Of a stretch of 64,000 nt of DNA, positions 24,438-37,501 are shown piece by piece (positions within the stretch are counted from its first letter, which is position 1; each line of letters opens with the position of its first letter). Position numbers and translations under genes: made by a program. Source of the stretch: Cymodocea nodosa (Eukaryota > Streptophyta > Magnoliopsida > Alismatales > Cymodoceaceae). The stretch is from positions 19,277,001 to 19,341,000 of the forward strand of contig CM072336.1 in assembly GCA_036874045.1 (NCBI GenBank), given 5' to 3'. Under the pieces are notes generated by a model that was given only the letters and a program-made list of their open reading frames with translations, searched no databases and was not told where the DNA came from.

Positions 24438-27400
24438 TTACACATTACATAGCCTACAAATACCTAAATTTAATCTAATGTTGTAGAATGTATTTTCGTC
24501 TAGAGGTTTTGTAAATATATCAGCTAATTGATTTTTACTAGACACAAATTCTAATTTAATTTTTCCTTTAATTACGTTATCTCTTAGAAAATGATGTCTA
24601 ACCTCTATATGTTTTGCTCTTGAATGTAATACAGGATTTTTAGAAAGATTTATTGCAGAACTACTGTCACAATAAATCTCAGTTGTATCATAAGATAATC
24701 CAAAATCTTCTAAAGTTTGCCTTATCCCTAGAATCAGAGTGCAACACAGTGCAGCAGCAACATATTCAGCTTCTATAGTAGAAAGTGTTACACAGTTTTG
24801 CTTTTTACTAAACCATGACACCAAATTATTTCCCAATAATTGACATGTGCCACTGGTACTCTTTCTATCAGATTTAGATCCTACATAATCAGCATCAGTA
24901 TATCCTATAAGATCTATTGAACTATCCTTAGAATAATACAGTCTGAAATTTTTAGTTCCTTGTATATATCTAAATATTCTTTTAACTGTAATTAAGTGTG
25001 ATTCCTTAGGATTAGATTGAAATCTAGCACAAACACACACAGCAAACATAATATCAGGTCTACTAGCAGTCAAATAAAGTAAAGAACCAATCATACTTTT
25101 GTATTTTCTTTGACCTATAGATTTTCCTATGTCATCAATATCTAACTTTAAAGTAGTACTCATAGGAGTTCCTCGAATCCTTGTATCATTAAAATTAAAT
25201 TTCTTAAGCATTTCATCTGCATATTTTTCCTAATTTAAAAATATACATTTATCCATTTGCTTAATTTGAAGTCCTAGAAAATGTGAAAGTTTTCCTATCA
25301 TACTCATTTCAAACTGATTAGTCATCTCTTCAGAGAATATTTCTATCAACTTATTAGAGGTTGCTCCAAAGATTATATCATCTACCTATATTTGAACAAC
25401 AATCTGATCTTTACCATCTCTCTTAATAAATAGAGTATGATCCACTTTTCCCATGATATAGCCTTTTTCTATTAAAAAAGTAGACAATCTTTCATACCAT
25501 GATCTAGGTGCTTGCTTCAAACCATATAAGGCTTTCTTCAATTTATACACAAAGTCAGGATTTTTAATATCTTCAAATCCGAGTGGTTGTTTTACATAGA
25601 CTTCTTCATTAATTAAACCATTTAGAAATGCACTCTTTACATCCATTTGATATAATTTAAAATCTATATAACAAGCATAGGCCAATAATATTCTAATACT
25701 TTCTAACCTAGCCACAGGAGCAAATGTTTCATCATAATCTAATCCTTCTTCCTGTGTATACCCTTGTGCAACTAATCTAGCTTTATTCCTTATAATTTGA
25801 CTAGTTTCGTTAGTTTTGTTTCTAAAGATCCACTTTGTACCTATTATGGACTGATTTTCTGGTAGAGAAACTAATTCCCATACATCATTTCTGATGAATT
25901 GATTTAGTTCTTCTTGCATTGCCACTATCCAATTTTCATCAGATAATGCTTCTTGTATATTCCTTGGTTCCACCATAGAAACAAACATACACATACTATT
26001 TAAATTTACTGAAGCTCTAGTTTTAACTCCCTCATTAATATTATCAATGACTTGAGTAATGAGATGTGATGAAGAATAACGCCAATTTCTCTAGTTTTCC
26101 TCAATATTCTCATCAACATCGGAAAGTCCATCACTTTCGTCATTAGTTTGATCATCTAAGTTCATATTTTTGATTTTCTTAGATAAATCATCAATCTCTC
26201 TATTGATCTCTAACTCACTTGGAAAATTGATCATATCATCATTATCAGCTTTAGATTGAGATTCTCTAAGAGAATTTTCATTGAAGCTTACATGGAGGGT
26301 TTCTTCAATAGTCCTAGAAGTCTTGTTATATACTCTATAGGTTTTACTTCTAGTAGAGTAACCTACAAAAATTCCTTCATCCAGTTTGGCTTGAAATTTA
26401 TCCCTTTTATCCTTAGTATTAAGAATAAAACACTTGCAGCGAAATGGTTTCATATAGGAAATTTTTGGAACCCTATTAAACATAATTTCAAAAGGAGTTT
26501 TATTAACATGAGGTCTTAAATGACTTCTGTTAATAACATAACAAGCTGTATTTACTGCTTCAGCCCAAAGATTTTGAGGTAACTTATGTTCATTCAACAT
26601 AGTTCTGGCCATTTCTTGAAGTGATCTATTCTTTCTCTCAACAACACCATTTTGACACGGTGCTCTTGGAAAAGAAAATCTGTGATCAATGCCATGCTCA
26701 TTACAATAGTTATCCATTTTATCATTATCAAATTCAATTCCATGATCACTCCTAAGTTTTTGAATAGAGACACTTTGCTCATTTTGAACAAAATTGCAAA
26801 ACATTTTAAATTTTTCAAAAACTTATGTCTTAGATGCTAGAAAATATACCCAAGCGTATCTAGAGAAGTCATCTACTAAAACAAATACATATTGTTTACC
26901 ACCAAGACTCATGATTCTTGTTGGTCCAAATAGATCCATATGTATAAGTTCTAAGACTCTCTTGCTTGAAATATCAGTTTTGGATTTAAAAGAGTTTTTG
27001 TGAAGTTTACCTAACTCACATGCATCACACATAAAGTTCTTTGAGTATTTAATCTTTGGTAAACCTCTCACTAAATGTTTTCTAGATAGTTTATGTAACA
27101 GTCTCATATTTATATGCCCAATCCTTCTATGCCATAGATATGCATCACTAGTTTCAGCTAGCAAACATGAATTTAAATCAACTGCACCAGAAGGTAAAGA
27201 TAAAATACATACAGAACCTTTTCTTTTAGCAATAAACTTAATTTCATCTGTATTTTTATCAATTATTTTGCATACATTATCTTCAAACACTACATAATAT
27301 CCATTTTCAGTTAGTTTTATGACACTCAGCAAATTAAATCCTAGGTTTTCTACATATAGTACATTCGAAATAACACAAGTAGGAGTTATTTGAACATTGC

Positions 27401-27521
27401 CCATACCTATAATTTTATCTTTGCTTTTGTTTCCAAATGTTACACTTCCTTTCATGGTATTTGTAAAATTTTGTAATAGACTTTTTTTTCTGGTCATGTG
27501 ACTTGACGCTCCACTGTCCAA
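24438..27521 (-). pseudogene. E4 pol (protease to RNase H)
   Basis: Copia pol. Protease DSGA at about 27,507-27,518; GAG-pre-integrase WHRRIGHIN; integrase 26,091-26,804 with D and E separated by 35 residues (RSDHGIEF...NGVVERKNR). RT is at 25,386-25,994 and RT end/RNase H at 24,438-25,211. The catalytic Tyr of YVDD is a TAG stop (25,386-25,388) followed by VDD; the same stop is in E5. A second shared stop precedes EKYADEM near 25,230. The protease is in another frame than gag through a frameshift also shared with E5. The full integrase, including the part missing from E5, is present here. Confidence 0.92.
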
Positions 27522-27555
27522 GATCCATTTTGATGTTGTTTCCTCCTACAACAAA

Positions 27556-29813
27556 TTAAGAAAAACTTTTTCTTGGTACCCAATGTTGTTGAGGACCAAG
27601 TTCATTAAACGCATATTCCTTCTTTTTGTTTAAAAATAGTTTAACATTATCATTTATTTTCTTATTAGTTGTAAGTACTATTGATTTATCATTAGCTTCA
27701 TACTCACATATAGCATTATTGCTTTTGCAATCATTCTTTTTGTTTTCAGATGTAGTATAATCAAGACGAAACATATTTTTATCAGTTGTTAATTTATTTT
27801 GGTCATGCTTATACATTTTAGTAAGTTCATACCAAGATTCTGTACTTTTATTAACACTTTCCGAACATACAAAATCTTTTTCTACACAAGAATTTTTTGT
27901 TTTATCACATGTAGAATGAGTAATTGGTCTAATACTAGTATATTGAATTACATGCTCAGGTTTCTGAATTTTCAGTTTACTACAATTGTCTAAAATTTTA
28001 GAAACATTAGAAACTGAATTTCCAAAACAAGAAACAAGATTTTTAGAAACATTTATAGTCATGTTAGAAGTACAATTTGACAAATCACATTGATTTATAT
28101 TATTACTACATGATTCATCCCTTGAAGTACCTACTTCTACATATTTATTACCTTGTTTCATAATAAAAGGAATTTTAGTCTTAGATTTACTTGAACTGCA
28201 ACTAATAAATCCTTTATTGGCTTGAGATTGAGGATATTCAGGATAATCAAATCCTAAGCCAAATTTATAAGACACCGCAGGGGTACTAGTTAGTTTGTCT
28301 AACTTAGTTTGACTTAAATTCCATTTCTCAATGGTAGAATTTAAATCTTGCTCTCTCAGTTTTAATTTATCTATCTCTAATTCAAGTTCATTTATATTGT
28401 TTCTCAACATTTCATTTTCAGATTCTATCTTTAATTTTTCAGCATTTATATTCTGTATTTGTTCATGCAAGATACATTCACTAAATCTAAATTTTTGCAA
28501 ATCTCTAGCATGATTTTCATTATCACATTTAAACTTTTCTAAAGTAGTAGACAGGAAACAATTTTCTTCTTCCATAATGGATGAAGATTTTCTAATATTC
28601 TTATTTTCCAGTTTACATACTTTAAGTTTTTGTAATAATGCATGATAAGCACATAATAATTCATCAAAGTTGAAATCTGAATGACTTTCAAGATCAGATA
28701 TTACCTCAGACTCATCTGCCATGAAGCACACATGAGCAACGTCTTCTAACTCTTGTTCTCCTTCTGAATGTGAAGATTTTGATGCTGATTCCTCAGATTC
28801 AGACTCTTCAGACGTGTCATCCCAAGTGACCTTCAAAGCCTTTTTCTTGTAAAACTTTTTCTGAGTTTTCTAAGCCGTCTTCTTCTGATTTGTCCTACTT
28901 TGCTTTTCATTTTTCCTCATAGGACAATCTGGAGAAAGATGTCCAGGTTTCTTACAGTTGTAACATACATACTTTCTAGATGAAGAATTCTTGTCATTCA
29001 ATGATTTTGACGTTGAGGGTTTATCATTTTTGTTCCTTTGCTGTTTCCTAGCTTTCCATGCTTTCTTGAATTTCCTAGTCAGCAAAATCAAATCCTCATC
29101 AGAATCAGTAGATATATCAAAATCTGAATTAATTTTGAAGGTTATTTCTTTCTTCATTTTTGATTTGTTGTGACTCAGTGATTCATTTAATTGAACTTCA
29201 TAAGCTGTTAAGTTTCCTATAAGTTCATTCATGGTATGAACATTTAAATCTTGTGATTCCTCAATTGATGTTACTTTTTGAGACCATTTAGAACTTAGGG
29301 ATCTAAGAATTTTACTCACCAAATCCTTTGTTCAAAATTCTTTCCGAAGTATTTTAAAGAGTTTATGATATTAAGAAATCTGGAAAACATCTCAAAAATA
29401 CTTTTGTCTTCATGTATCTTAAAGAGTTCGAACTTATGAATCAACATGTTTATCTTTGTCTCTTTAACTTGAGAAGTACCTTCATGTGAAACTTCTAATG
29501 CATGCCACACCTCATAAGCAGATTTATATGCCGACACTTTACTGAACTGTTTATAACTCAATGCACAAAATAAAATATTTAAGCCCTTAACATTCAGAGT
29601 TTCATTTTCTTTTTCAGTAATTGTCCAAGTATTATAAGGAGTAGATAACAGAGTATAAGGTTTCGAAATCATGAACCACAACTTATGATCTATACTTTGA
29701 AGAAAAACAGTCATCCTATATTTCCAATATTCAAAATGTATTCCATCAAATAAAGGAGGACGATTAAGATTTTGGCCTTCATATAAAGAAAAACTATCAT
29801 TTCCAGTAGCCAT
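27556..29813 (-). pseudogene. E4 gag and long charged gag extension
   Basis: The gag N-terminus (29,316-29,813) begins MATGNDSFSLYEGQN and has the UBN2-type domain. The middle part (28,870-29,322) has a complete zinc knuckle (CYNCKKPGHLSPDC). After a stop shared with E5, a 426-codon frame (27,556-28,836) encodes an acidic Ser/Glu-rich start, a long Asn/Glu/Lys-rich coiled-coil-like region and a GPQQHWVPRK motif. That motif normally precedes the Sirevirus-type protease. A private frameshift lies near 29,320. Confidence 0.9.
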
Positions 29814-29999
29814 CTTACCTTAGATTTTTCAACCTATTCGATTTTAAATAGTTTAAAAACTTTAAAACAACTTGAGCCTTAAATCAAGAAAGTTAAACGT
29901 ATGTTCAGATATTAATGTCTGTTTAAAAACAAGGAAGGCAGAATAGCAATGATATTAAATAAGTTGGTATCGATTTTATATCAAAGATTATTAAACAAA

Positions 30000-30011
30000 G
30001 CTCTGATACCA
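30000..30011 (-). promoter_or_regulatory. E4 primer-binding site (tRNA-iMet type)
   Basis: Complement of TGGTATCAGAGC, two bases from the LTR end at 30,014. Confidence 0.9.
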
Positions 30012-30013
30012 CT

Positions 30014-31307
30014 TGTAGGATCGTATGGCTACACAAGAGGGGGGTGAATTGTGTTTTTCAATATTTTCGAATATAATTGAAACTTTAAAACTCAAAAACA
30101 AGTCCAGACATTGTTTTCATAAAATCATTTTTATTCAATGTTTCAATTACAATATGCAATTCAATTCTCCTTAGAAATTGTAGATGCAATTATATCTCGA
30201 TACTATGTTTCATCTATACAATTTTATAACTACAAACAGAGAAAACTAATTTACGGAATTTAAAATATTTCTCCCTGTTTGAGATCTTTCTTCTTCTTCT
30301 TCTTCTTTCTTTTTCAGCAATTCTTCAATGACGAATATCTTGTCTTTTTATGCTGCACTGAATTTTCTTCCACCTGAGAGCTTTTCCCCAAAGAGGTGTT
30401 TTTGATCCCTGAAAAGATTCCTTTTGGTGGGCAGGGATAGTTTGATCCTTGAAAAGATTTTTCGTTTTGTGTGCAAGGATAGTTTGATCAACGAGAATTT
30501 ATGCCTTTTATACTGTATTTTCATTTCATGCATATCCTCCAAGTTTAATCACTACCAGTTTTCCACTTCTTCACGTCTTTGCTTTTTCCTTCATCGAAAC
30601 ACACACGTTCTGACCCACGTTTATATTTCGAATTTTCTTTAATCATCAGTCTTGGATCTGTGAAAAATTTCCTGCAAAATAAACTTTCTCGTCCAAAATT
30701 TTTCATCAGTGTAATAAGTAGTCGTTACTTTAATGTTAACTAAGCGAGTCACATAAGTAGATATTAACTTTACGTTTCTAACTTAACGAATTCCTCATGT
30801 GCCATTTTACGTGACAAGTACTGTAGCTAACTCAACGAACTAAGTTCTTGGTGTTATGCTAACTCAACAAACCATCTCCGTGGTGTTACAGATAACTTAA
30901 CGAACCAGTAATAAACAAATGTTTTTTTATAATAAGAATTTTACCACGTGCAAAAATAACAACTTAAGTTTATAACGCTAACCTAACGTGTTGCCTTAGT
31001 GTTCAATATAGCAATTCAACACGTTTAGTTATGTTAACTTAACGAGAAATTAACGAGTTAAACATGTGCACCTCACGTGATACAATATAACATTCGTAAC
31101 TTATAATTTCACCATCTGTATAACACTAACTTAACGAGTTCGTCTCTTTTTTTACTCACTAACTTAATGAGTTCTCACGTGACCTATTTTAACCTTTAAG
31201 CCTCTAACTCAACGAGTTCTCACGTGATCTCTATACAAATAACACTCTAACTTAATGAGTTGTCTAAATGTACACTATTCATGATATAGAAGATATAACT
31301 TTAAAAC
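30014..31307 (-). repeat. E4 5' LTR, lacking its first ~231 bp
   Basis: The family S LTR in minus orientation ends (element sense) at 30,014. It stops at 31,307, directly against the first base of the E5 LTR. The missing U3 tip corresponds to 31,308-31,538 of E5. TATA-like TATAAAAGG (minus strand) lies near 30,500-30,508. G-boxes and TAACTTAACGAGTT repeats lie at 30,715-31,260. Confidence 0.92.
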
Positions 31308-32921
31308 TGTTGAGTATTTTTGTTTTGATGATGTGTGCTGAATGAAAATAATCATATTTGCTCAATTACTATTGCTTGTGAAAAGAAATTAAAATCATCA
31401 ATTAATACAGAAAAAGCTTACTGATATAAATACTTGTCTGTATTGGATCTAAAGTTAATAACTAGTCGTTTCGTTGCATTAATTTCTCATTTAGCTAAAC
31501 GTTAAGTTAACGTGTATTTTTATTGAAAAGCATGATATGTTTTAATGTTATATCTTATGTATCATGAACAGTGCACGTTTAGAGAACTCGTTAAGTTAGA
31601 GTTTTGTTTGTATAGAGGTCACATGAGAACTCGTTAAGTTAGAGGCTTAAAGGTTAAAATAGGTCATGTGATAACTCGTTAAGTTAGTGAGTAAAAGAAG
31701 AGACGAACTCATTAAGTTAGTGTTATATACGTGGTGAAATTATAAGTTACGAATGTTCTATTGTATCACATGAGGTGCACATGTTTAACTCGTTAAGTTA
31801 ACATAACTAAACGTGTTAAGTTGCTATATTGAACACTAAGGCAATGCATTAGGTTAGCGTTATAAACTTAAGTTGTTATTTTTGCACATGGTAAAATTCT
31901 TATTATAAAAACATTTGTTTATTACTGGTTCATTGAGTTATCATAATACAACGGAAATGGTTCGTTGAGCTATCATAACACAATGGAGATGGTTCGTTGA
32001 GATAGCATAACACCACGGACTTAGTTCGTTGAGTTAGCTACAGTACTTGTCACGTGAAATGGCACATGAGGAACTCGTTAAGTTAGAAACGTTAAGTTAT
32101 ATATATATACTTGTGTTACTCGTTTAGTTAACATTAAAGTAACGACTTCTTATTACACTGATGAAAAACTTTTGGACAAGAAAGTTTATTTTGCAAGAAA
32201 TTTTTCAGAGATCCAAGACTGATGATTAAAGAAAATTCAAAATATAAACGTGGGTTAGAACGTGTGTGTTTCGATGAAGGAAAAAGGAAAGACGTGGAGA
32301 AGTGGAAAACTGGTAGTGGTTAAACCTGAAGGATATGCATGAAATGAAGATACAGTATAAAAGGCATAGAATTCTCGTTGATCAATTTATCCTTGCACAC
32401 AAAACGAAAATCTTTTCAAGGATCAAACCATCCCTACACACCAAAAGAAAAATCTTTTTCAGGGATCAAAAACACCTTCTCGGGGAAAATCTCTCAAGTG
32501 GAAGAAAGTTCAGTGAAGCATAAAAAGTTAAGATTTTCGTCACTGAAGATTTGAAGTATCAGAAGAAAGCAAATTCGGTGAAGCATGAAAAGACAAGATA
32601 TTCGTCACTGAAGAATTGCTGAAGAAGAAAAAGAAGAAGAAGAAAGATCTCAAACAGGGAGAAAAGTTTTAAATTCCGTAAATTAGTTTTCTCTATTTGT
32701 AGTTACGAAATTGTTTAGATGATACATGGTATCGAAATATAATTGCATCTACAATTTCTGAGGAGAATTGAATTGTATATTGTAATTGAAACCTTGAATA
32801 AAAATGATTTTATGAAAACAATGTCTAGACTTGTTTTTGAGTTTTAAAGTTTCAATTATATTTCAGAAAATATTAAAAATACACAATTCACCCCCCTCTT
32901 GTGTAGCCATACGATCCTACA
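31308..32921 (+). repeat. E5 5' LTR, complete, family S
   Basis: This 1614-bp LTR runs TGTTGAGTATTTT...CCTACA. TATAAAAGG is at about 32,356-32,364. The U3 at 31,560-32,150 has about ten CTCGTTAAGTTAG or GTTCGTTGAGTTA repeats with CACGTG or CACATG boxes between them. The first 231 bp form the asymmetric centre of the inverted duplication. Confidence 0.94.
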
Positions 32922-32923
32922 AG

Positions 32924-32935
32924 TGGTATCAGAGC
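32924..32935 (+). promoter_or_regulatory. E5 primer-binding site (tRNA-iMet type)
   Basis: TGGTATCAGAGC, perfect, two bases after the LTR end. Confidence 0.93.
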
Positions 32936-33121
32936 TTTGTTAATAATCTTTGATATAAAATCGATACCAACTTATTTAATATCATTGCTTATTCTACCTT
33001 CCTTGTTTTTAAACGGAAATTAATATTTGAGCATACGTTTAACTTTCTTGATTTAAGGCTCAAGTTGTTTTAAAGTTTTTAGACTGTTTAAAATCAAATA
33101 GGTTGAAAAATCTAAGGTAAA

Positions 33122-35380
33122 ATGGCTACTGGAAATGGTAATTTTTCTTTATATAAAGGCCAAAATCTTAATCGTCTTCCTTTATTTGATGGAATACATT
33201 TTGAATATTGGAAATATAGGATGACTGTTTTTCTTCAAAGTATAGATCATAAATTGTGGTTCATGATTTCTAAACCATATACTCCGTTAACTACTCCTTA
33301 TAATACTTGGACAATTACTGAAAAAGAAAATGAAACTCTAAATGCTAAGGGCTTAAATATTTTATTTTGTGCATTGAGTTATGAACAGTTCAGTAAAGTG
33401 TCAGCATATAAATCTACTTATGAGGTGTGGCATGCATTAGAAGTTTCACATGAAGGTACTTCTCAAGTTAAAGAGACAAAAATAAACATGTTGATTCATA
33501 AGTATGAACTCTTTAAGATGCATGAAGACGAAAATATTTTTGAGATGTTTTCCAGATTTCTTGATATCATAAACTCTTTAAAATGTTTAGGAAAGAATTT
33601 TGAACAGAAGGATTTGGTGAGGAAAATTCTCAGATCCCTAAGTTCTAAATAGTCTCAAAAAGTAACATCAATTGAGGAATCACGAGATTTAAATGTTTAT
33701 ACTATGAATGAACTTATAGGAAATTTAACAGCTTGTGAAGTTCAATTAAATGAATCACTAAGTCACAACAAACTAAAAATGAAGAAAGAAATAGCCTTCG
33801 AAATTAATTCAGATTTTGATATATCTACTGATTCTGACGAGGATTTGATTTTACTGACTAGAAAATTCAAGAAAGCATGGAAAGCTAGGAAACAGCAAAT
33901 GAACAAAAATGATAAACCCTCAACGTCAAAATCATTGAATGACAAGAATTCTTCATCTAGAAAGTATGTATGTTACAACTGTAAGAAACCTGGACATCTT
34001 TCTCTAGATTTTCCTATGAGGAAAAATGAAAAGCAAAGTAGGACAAATCAGAAGAAGACGGCTTAGAAAACTCAGAAAAAGTTTTACAAGAAAAAGGCTT
34101 TGAAGGTCACTTGGGATGACACGTCTGAAGAGTCTGAATCTGAGGAATTAGCATCAAAATCTTCACATTTAGAAGGAGAACAAGAGTTAGAAGACGTTGC
34201 TCATGTGTGCTTCATGGTAGATGAGTCTGAGGTAATATTTGATCCTGAAAGTCATTTAGATTTCAACTTTGATGAATTATTATGTGCTTATCATGCATTA
34301 TTACAAAAACTTAAAGTATTTAAATTGGAAAATAATAATATTAGAAAATCTTCATCCATTATGGAAGAAGAAAATTGTTTCCTGTCTACTACTTTAGAAA
34401 AGTTTAAATGTGATAATGAAAATCATGCTAGAGATTTGCAAAAATTTAGATTTAATGAATGTATCTTGCATGAACAAATACAGAATATAAATGCTGAAAA
34501 ATTAAAGATAGAATCTGAAAATGAAATGTTGAGAAACAATATAAATGAACTTGAATTACAGATAGATAAATTAAAACTGAGAGAGCAAGATTTAAATTCT
34601 ACCATTGAGAAATGGAATTTAAGTCAAACTAAGTTAGACAAACTAACTAGTACCCTTGCGGTGTCTTATAAATTTGGCTTAGGATTTGATTATCCTGAAT
34701 ATCCTCAATCTCAAGCCAATAAAGGATTTATTAGTTGCAGTTCAAGTAAATCTAAGACTAAAATTCCTTTTATTATGAAACAAGGTAATAAATATGTAGA
34801 AGTAGGTACTTCAAGGGATGAATCATGCAGTAATAATATAAATCAATGTGATTTGTCAAATTGTACTTCTAACATGACTATAAATGTTTCTAAAAATCTT
34901 GTTTCTTGTTCTGGAAATTCAGTTTCTAATGTTTCTAAAATTTCAGACAATTGTAGTAAACTGAAAATTCAGAAACCTGAGCATGTAATTCAATACACTG
35001 GTATTAGACCAATTACTCATTCTACATGTGATAAAACAAAAAATTCTTGTGCAGAAAAAGATTTTGTATGTACGGAAAATTTTAATACAAGTACAAAATC
35101 TTGGTATGAACTTACTGAAATATATAAGCATGACCAAAATAAATTAACAACTGATAAAAATATGTTTGGTCTTGATTATACTACATCTGAAAATAAAAAG
35201 AATGATTGCAAAAGCAATAATGCTATATGTGAGTATGAAGCTAATGATAAATCAATAGTACTTACAACTAATAAGAATATAAATGATAATGTTAAACTAT
35301 TTTTAAACAAAAAGAAGAAATATGTGTTTAATGAACTTGGTCCTCAACAACATTGGGTACCAAGAAAAAGTTTTTCTTAA
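33122..35380 (+). pseudogene. E5 gag and long charged gag extension
   Basis: Begins MATGNGNFSLYKGQN. The UBN2-type gag domain (33,122-33,652) is stopped by a private TGG-to-TAG change. It resumes at 33,704-34,066 with a zinc knuckle whose last Cys is replaced (CYNCKKPGHLSLDF; E4 keeps DC). The stop at 34,064-34,066 is shared with E4. A 426-codon frame (34,100-35,380) mirrors E4's, with about 26 residue differences by eye. The extension is rich in Asn, Ser, Lys and Glu with heptad-like Leu spacing around codons 60-190. Confidence 0.92.
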
Positions 35381-35384
35381 TTTG

Positions 35385-37501
35385 TTGCAAGAGGAAACAA
35401 CATCAAAATGGATCTTGGACAGTGGAGCGTCAAGTCACATGACCGGACAAAAAAGTCTATTACAAAATTTTACAAATACCATGAAAGGAAGTGTAACATT
35501 TGGAAACAAAAGCAAAGATAAAATCATAGGTATGGGTAATGTTCAAATAACTCCTACTTGTGTTATTTCGAATGTACTATATGTAGAAAACCTAGGATTT
35601 AATTTGCTGAGTGTCATAAAACTAACTGAAAATGGATATTATGTAGTGTTTGAAGATAATGTATGCAAAATAATTGATAAAAATACAGATGAAATTAAGT
35701 TTATTGCTAAAAGAAAAGGTTCTGTATGTATTTTATCTTTACCTTCTGGTGCAGTTGATTTAAATTCATGTTTGTAGAACTTAAATGATCAAACTAATGA
35801 CGAAAGTGATGGACTTTCCGATGTTGATGAGAATATTGAGGAAAACTAGAGAAATTGGCGTTATTCTTCATCACATCTCATTACTCAAGTCATTGGTAAT
35901 ATTAATGAGGGAGTTAAAACTAGAGCTTTAGTAAATTTAAATAGTATGTGTATGTTTGTTTCTATGGTGGAACCAAGGAATATACAAGAAGCATTATCTG
36001 ATGAAAATTGGATAGTGGCAATGCAAGAAGAACTAAATCAATTCATCAGAAATGATGTATGGGAATTAGTTTCTCTACCAGAAAATCAGTCCATAATAGG
36101 TACAAAGTGGATCTTTAGAAACAAAACTAACGAAACTAGTCAAATTATAAGGAATAAAGCTAGATTAGTTGCACAAGGGTATACACAGGAAGAAGGATTA
36201 GATTATGATGAAACATTTGCTCCTGTGGCTAGGTTAGAAAGTATTAGAATATTATTGGCCTATGCTTGTTATATGGATTTTAAATTATATCAAATGGATG
36301 TAAAGAGTGCATTTCTAAATGGTTTAATTAATGAAGAAGTCTATGCAAAACAACCACCCAGATTTGAAGATATTAAAAATCCTGACTTTGTGTATAAATT
36401 GAAGAAAGCCTTATATGGTTTGAAGCAAGCACCTAGATCATGGTATGAAAGATTGTCTACTTTTTTAATAGAAAAAGGCTATATCATGGGAAAAGTGGAT
36501 CATACTCTATTTATTAAGAGAGATGGTAAAGATCAGATTGTTGTTCAAATATAGGTAGATGATATAATCTTTGGAGCAACCTCTAATAAGTTGATAGAAA
36601 TATTCTCTGAAGAGATGACTAATCAGTTTGAAATGAGTATGATAGGAAAACTTTCACATTTTCTAGGACTTCAAATTAAGCAAATGGATAAATGTATATT
36701 TTTAAATTAGGAAAAATATGCAGATGAAATGCTTAAGAAATTTAATTTTAATGATACAAGGATTCGAGGAACTCCTATGAGTACTACTTTAAAGTTAGAT
36801 ATTGATGACATAGGAAAATCTATAGGTCAAAGAAAATACAAAAGTATGATTGGTTCTTTACTTTATTTGACTGCTAGTAGACCTGATATTATGTTTGCTG
36901 TGTGTGTTTGTGCTAGATTTCAATCTAATCCTAAGGAATCACACTTAATTACAGTTAAAAGAATATTTAGATATATACAAGGAACTAAAAATTTCAGACT
37001 GTATTATTCTAAGGATAGTTCAATAGATCTTATAGGATATACTGATGCTGATTATGTAGGATCTAAATCTGATAGAAAGAGTACCAGTGGCACATGTCAA
37101 TTATTGGGAAATAATTTGGTGTCATGATTTAGTAAAAAGCAAAACTGTGTAACACTTTCTACTATAGAAGCTGAATATGTTGCTGCTGCACTGTGTTGCA
37201 CTCTGATTCTAGGGATAAGGCAAACTTTAGAAGATTTTAGATTATCTTATGATACAACTGAGATTTATTGTGACAGTAGTTCTGCAATAAATCTTTCTAA
37301 AAATCCTGTATTACATTCAAGAGCAAAACATATAGAGGTTAGACATCATTTTCTAAGAGATAACGTAATTAAAGGAAAAATTAAATTAGAATTTGTGTCT
37401 AGTAAAAATCAATTAGCTGATATATTTACAAAACCTTTAGACGAAAATACATTCTGCAACATTAGATTAAATTTAGGTATTTGTAGGCTATGTAATGTGT
37501 A
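35385..37501 (+). pseudogene. E5 pol with internal integrase deletion
   Basis: Protease DSGA at 35,418-35,429 (frame 35,322-35,777). At 35,777 the sequence jumps to the post-integrase region, removing about 1.0 kb equivalent to 26,166-27,163 of E4. The catalytic integrase core is therefore absent. The RT (35,946-36,554) ends in the TAG that replaces the Tyr of YVDD; VDD follows at 36,555-36,563. RT end and RNase H follow (36,729-37,127, then a private TGG-to-TGA stop), to the natural stop at 37,499-37,501. The distal RT/RNase H stretch shows no residue difference from E4 over 132 residues. Confidence 0.92.

Larger units (their letters stand above)
22245..31307 (-). repeat. Left arm of a ~17-kb head-to-head inverted duplication (E4 arm)
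   Basis: The reverse complement of this arm matches 31,539-39,695. It covers the extra ORF, the 3' module, pol, gag, leader and most of the LTR of a family S copia element. Its outer end is at about 22,245 against H gag. Its inner end is inside the LTR, which lacks its first ~231 bp. By-eye agreement is very high in the outer half and lower in gag. Confidence 0.9.

Noticed and set aside
36552..36554. Programmed stop-codon readthrough at YVDD
   Set aside because: The TAG replaces a catalytic Tyr in two defective copies that share other lesions; a shared mutation is simpler. E3 has Tyr at this position.
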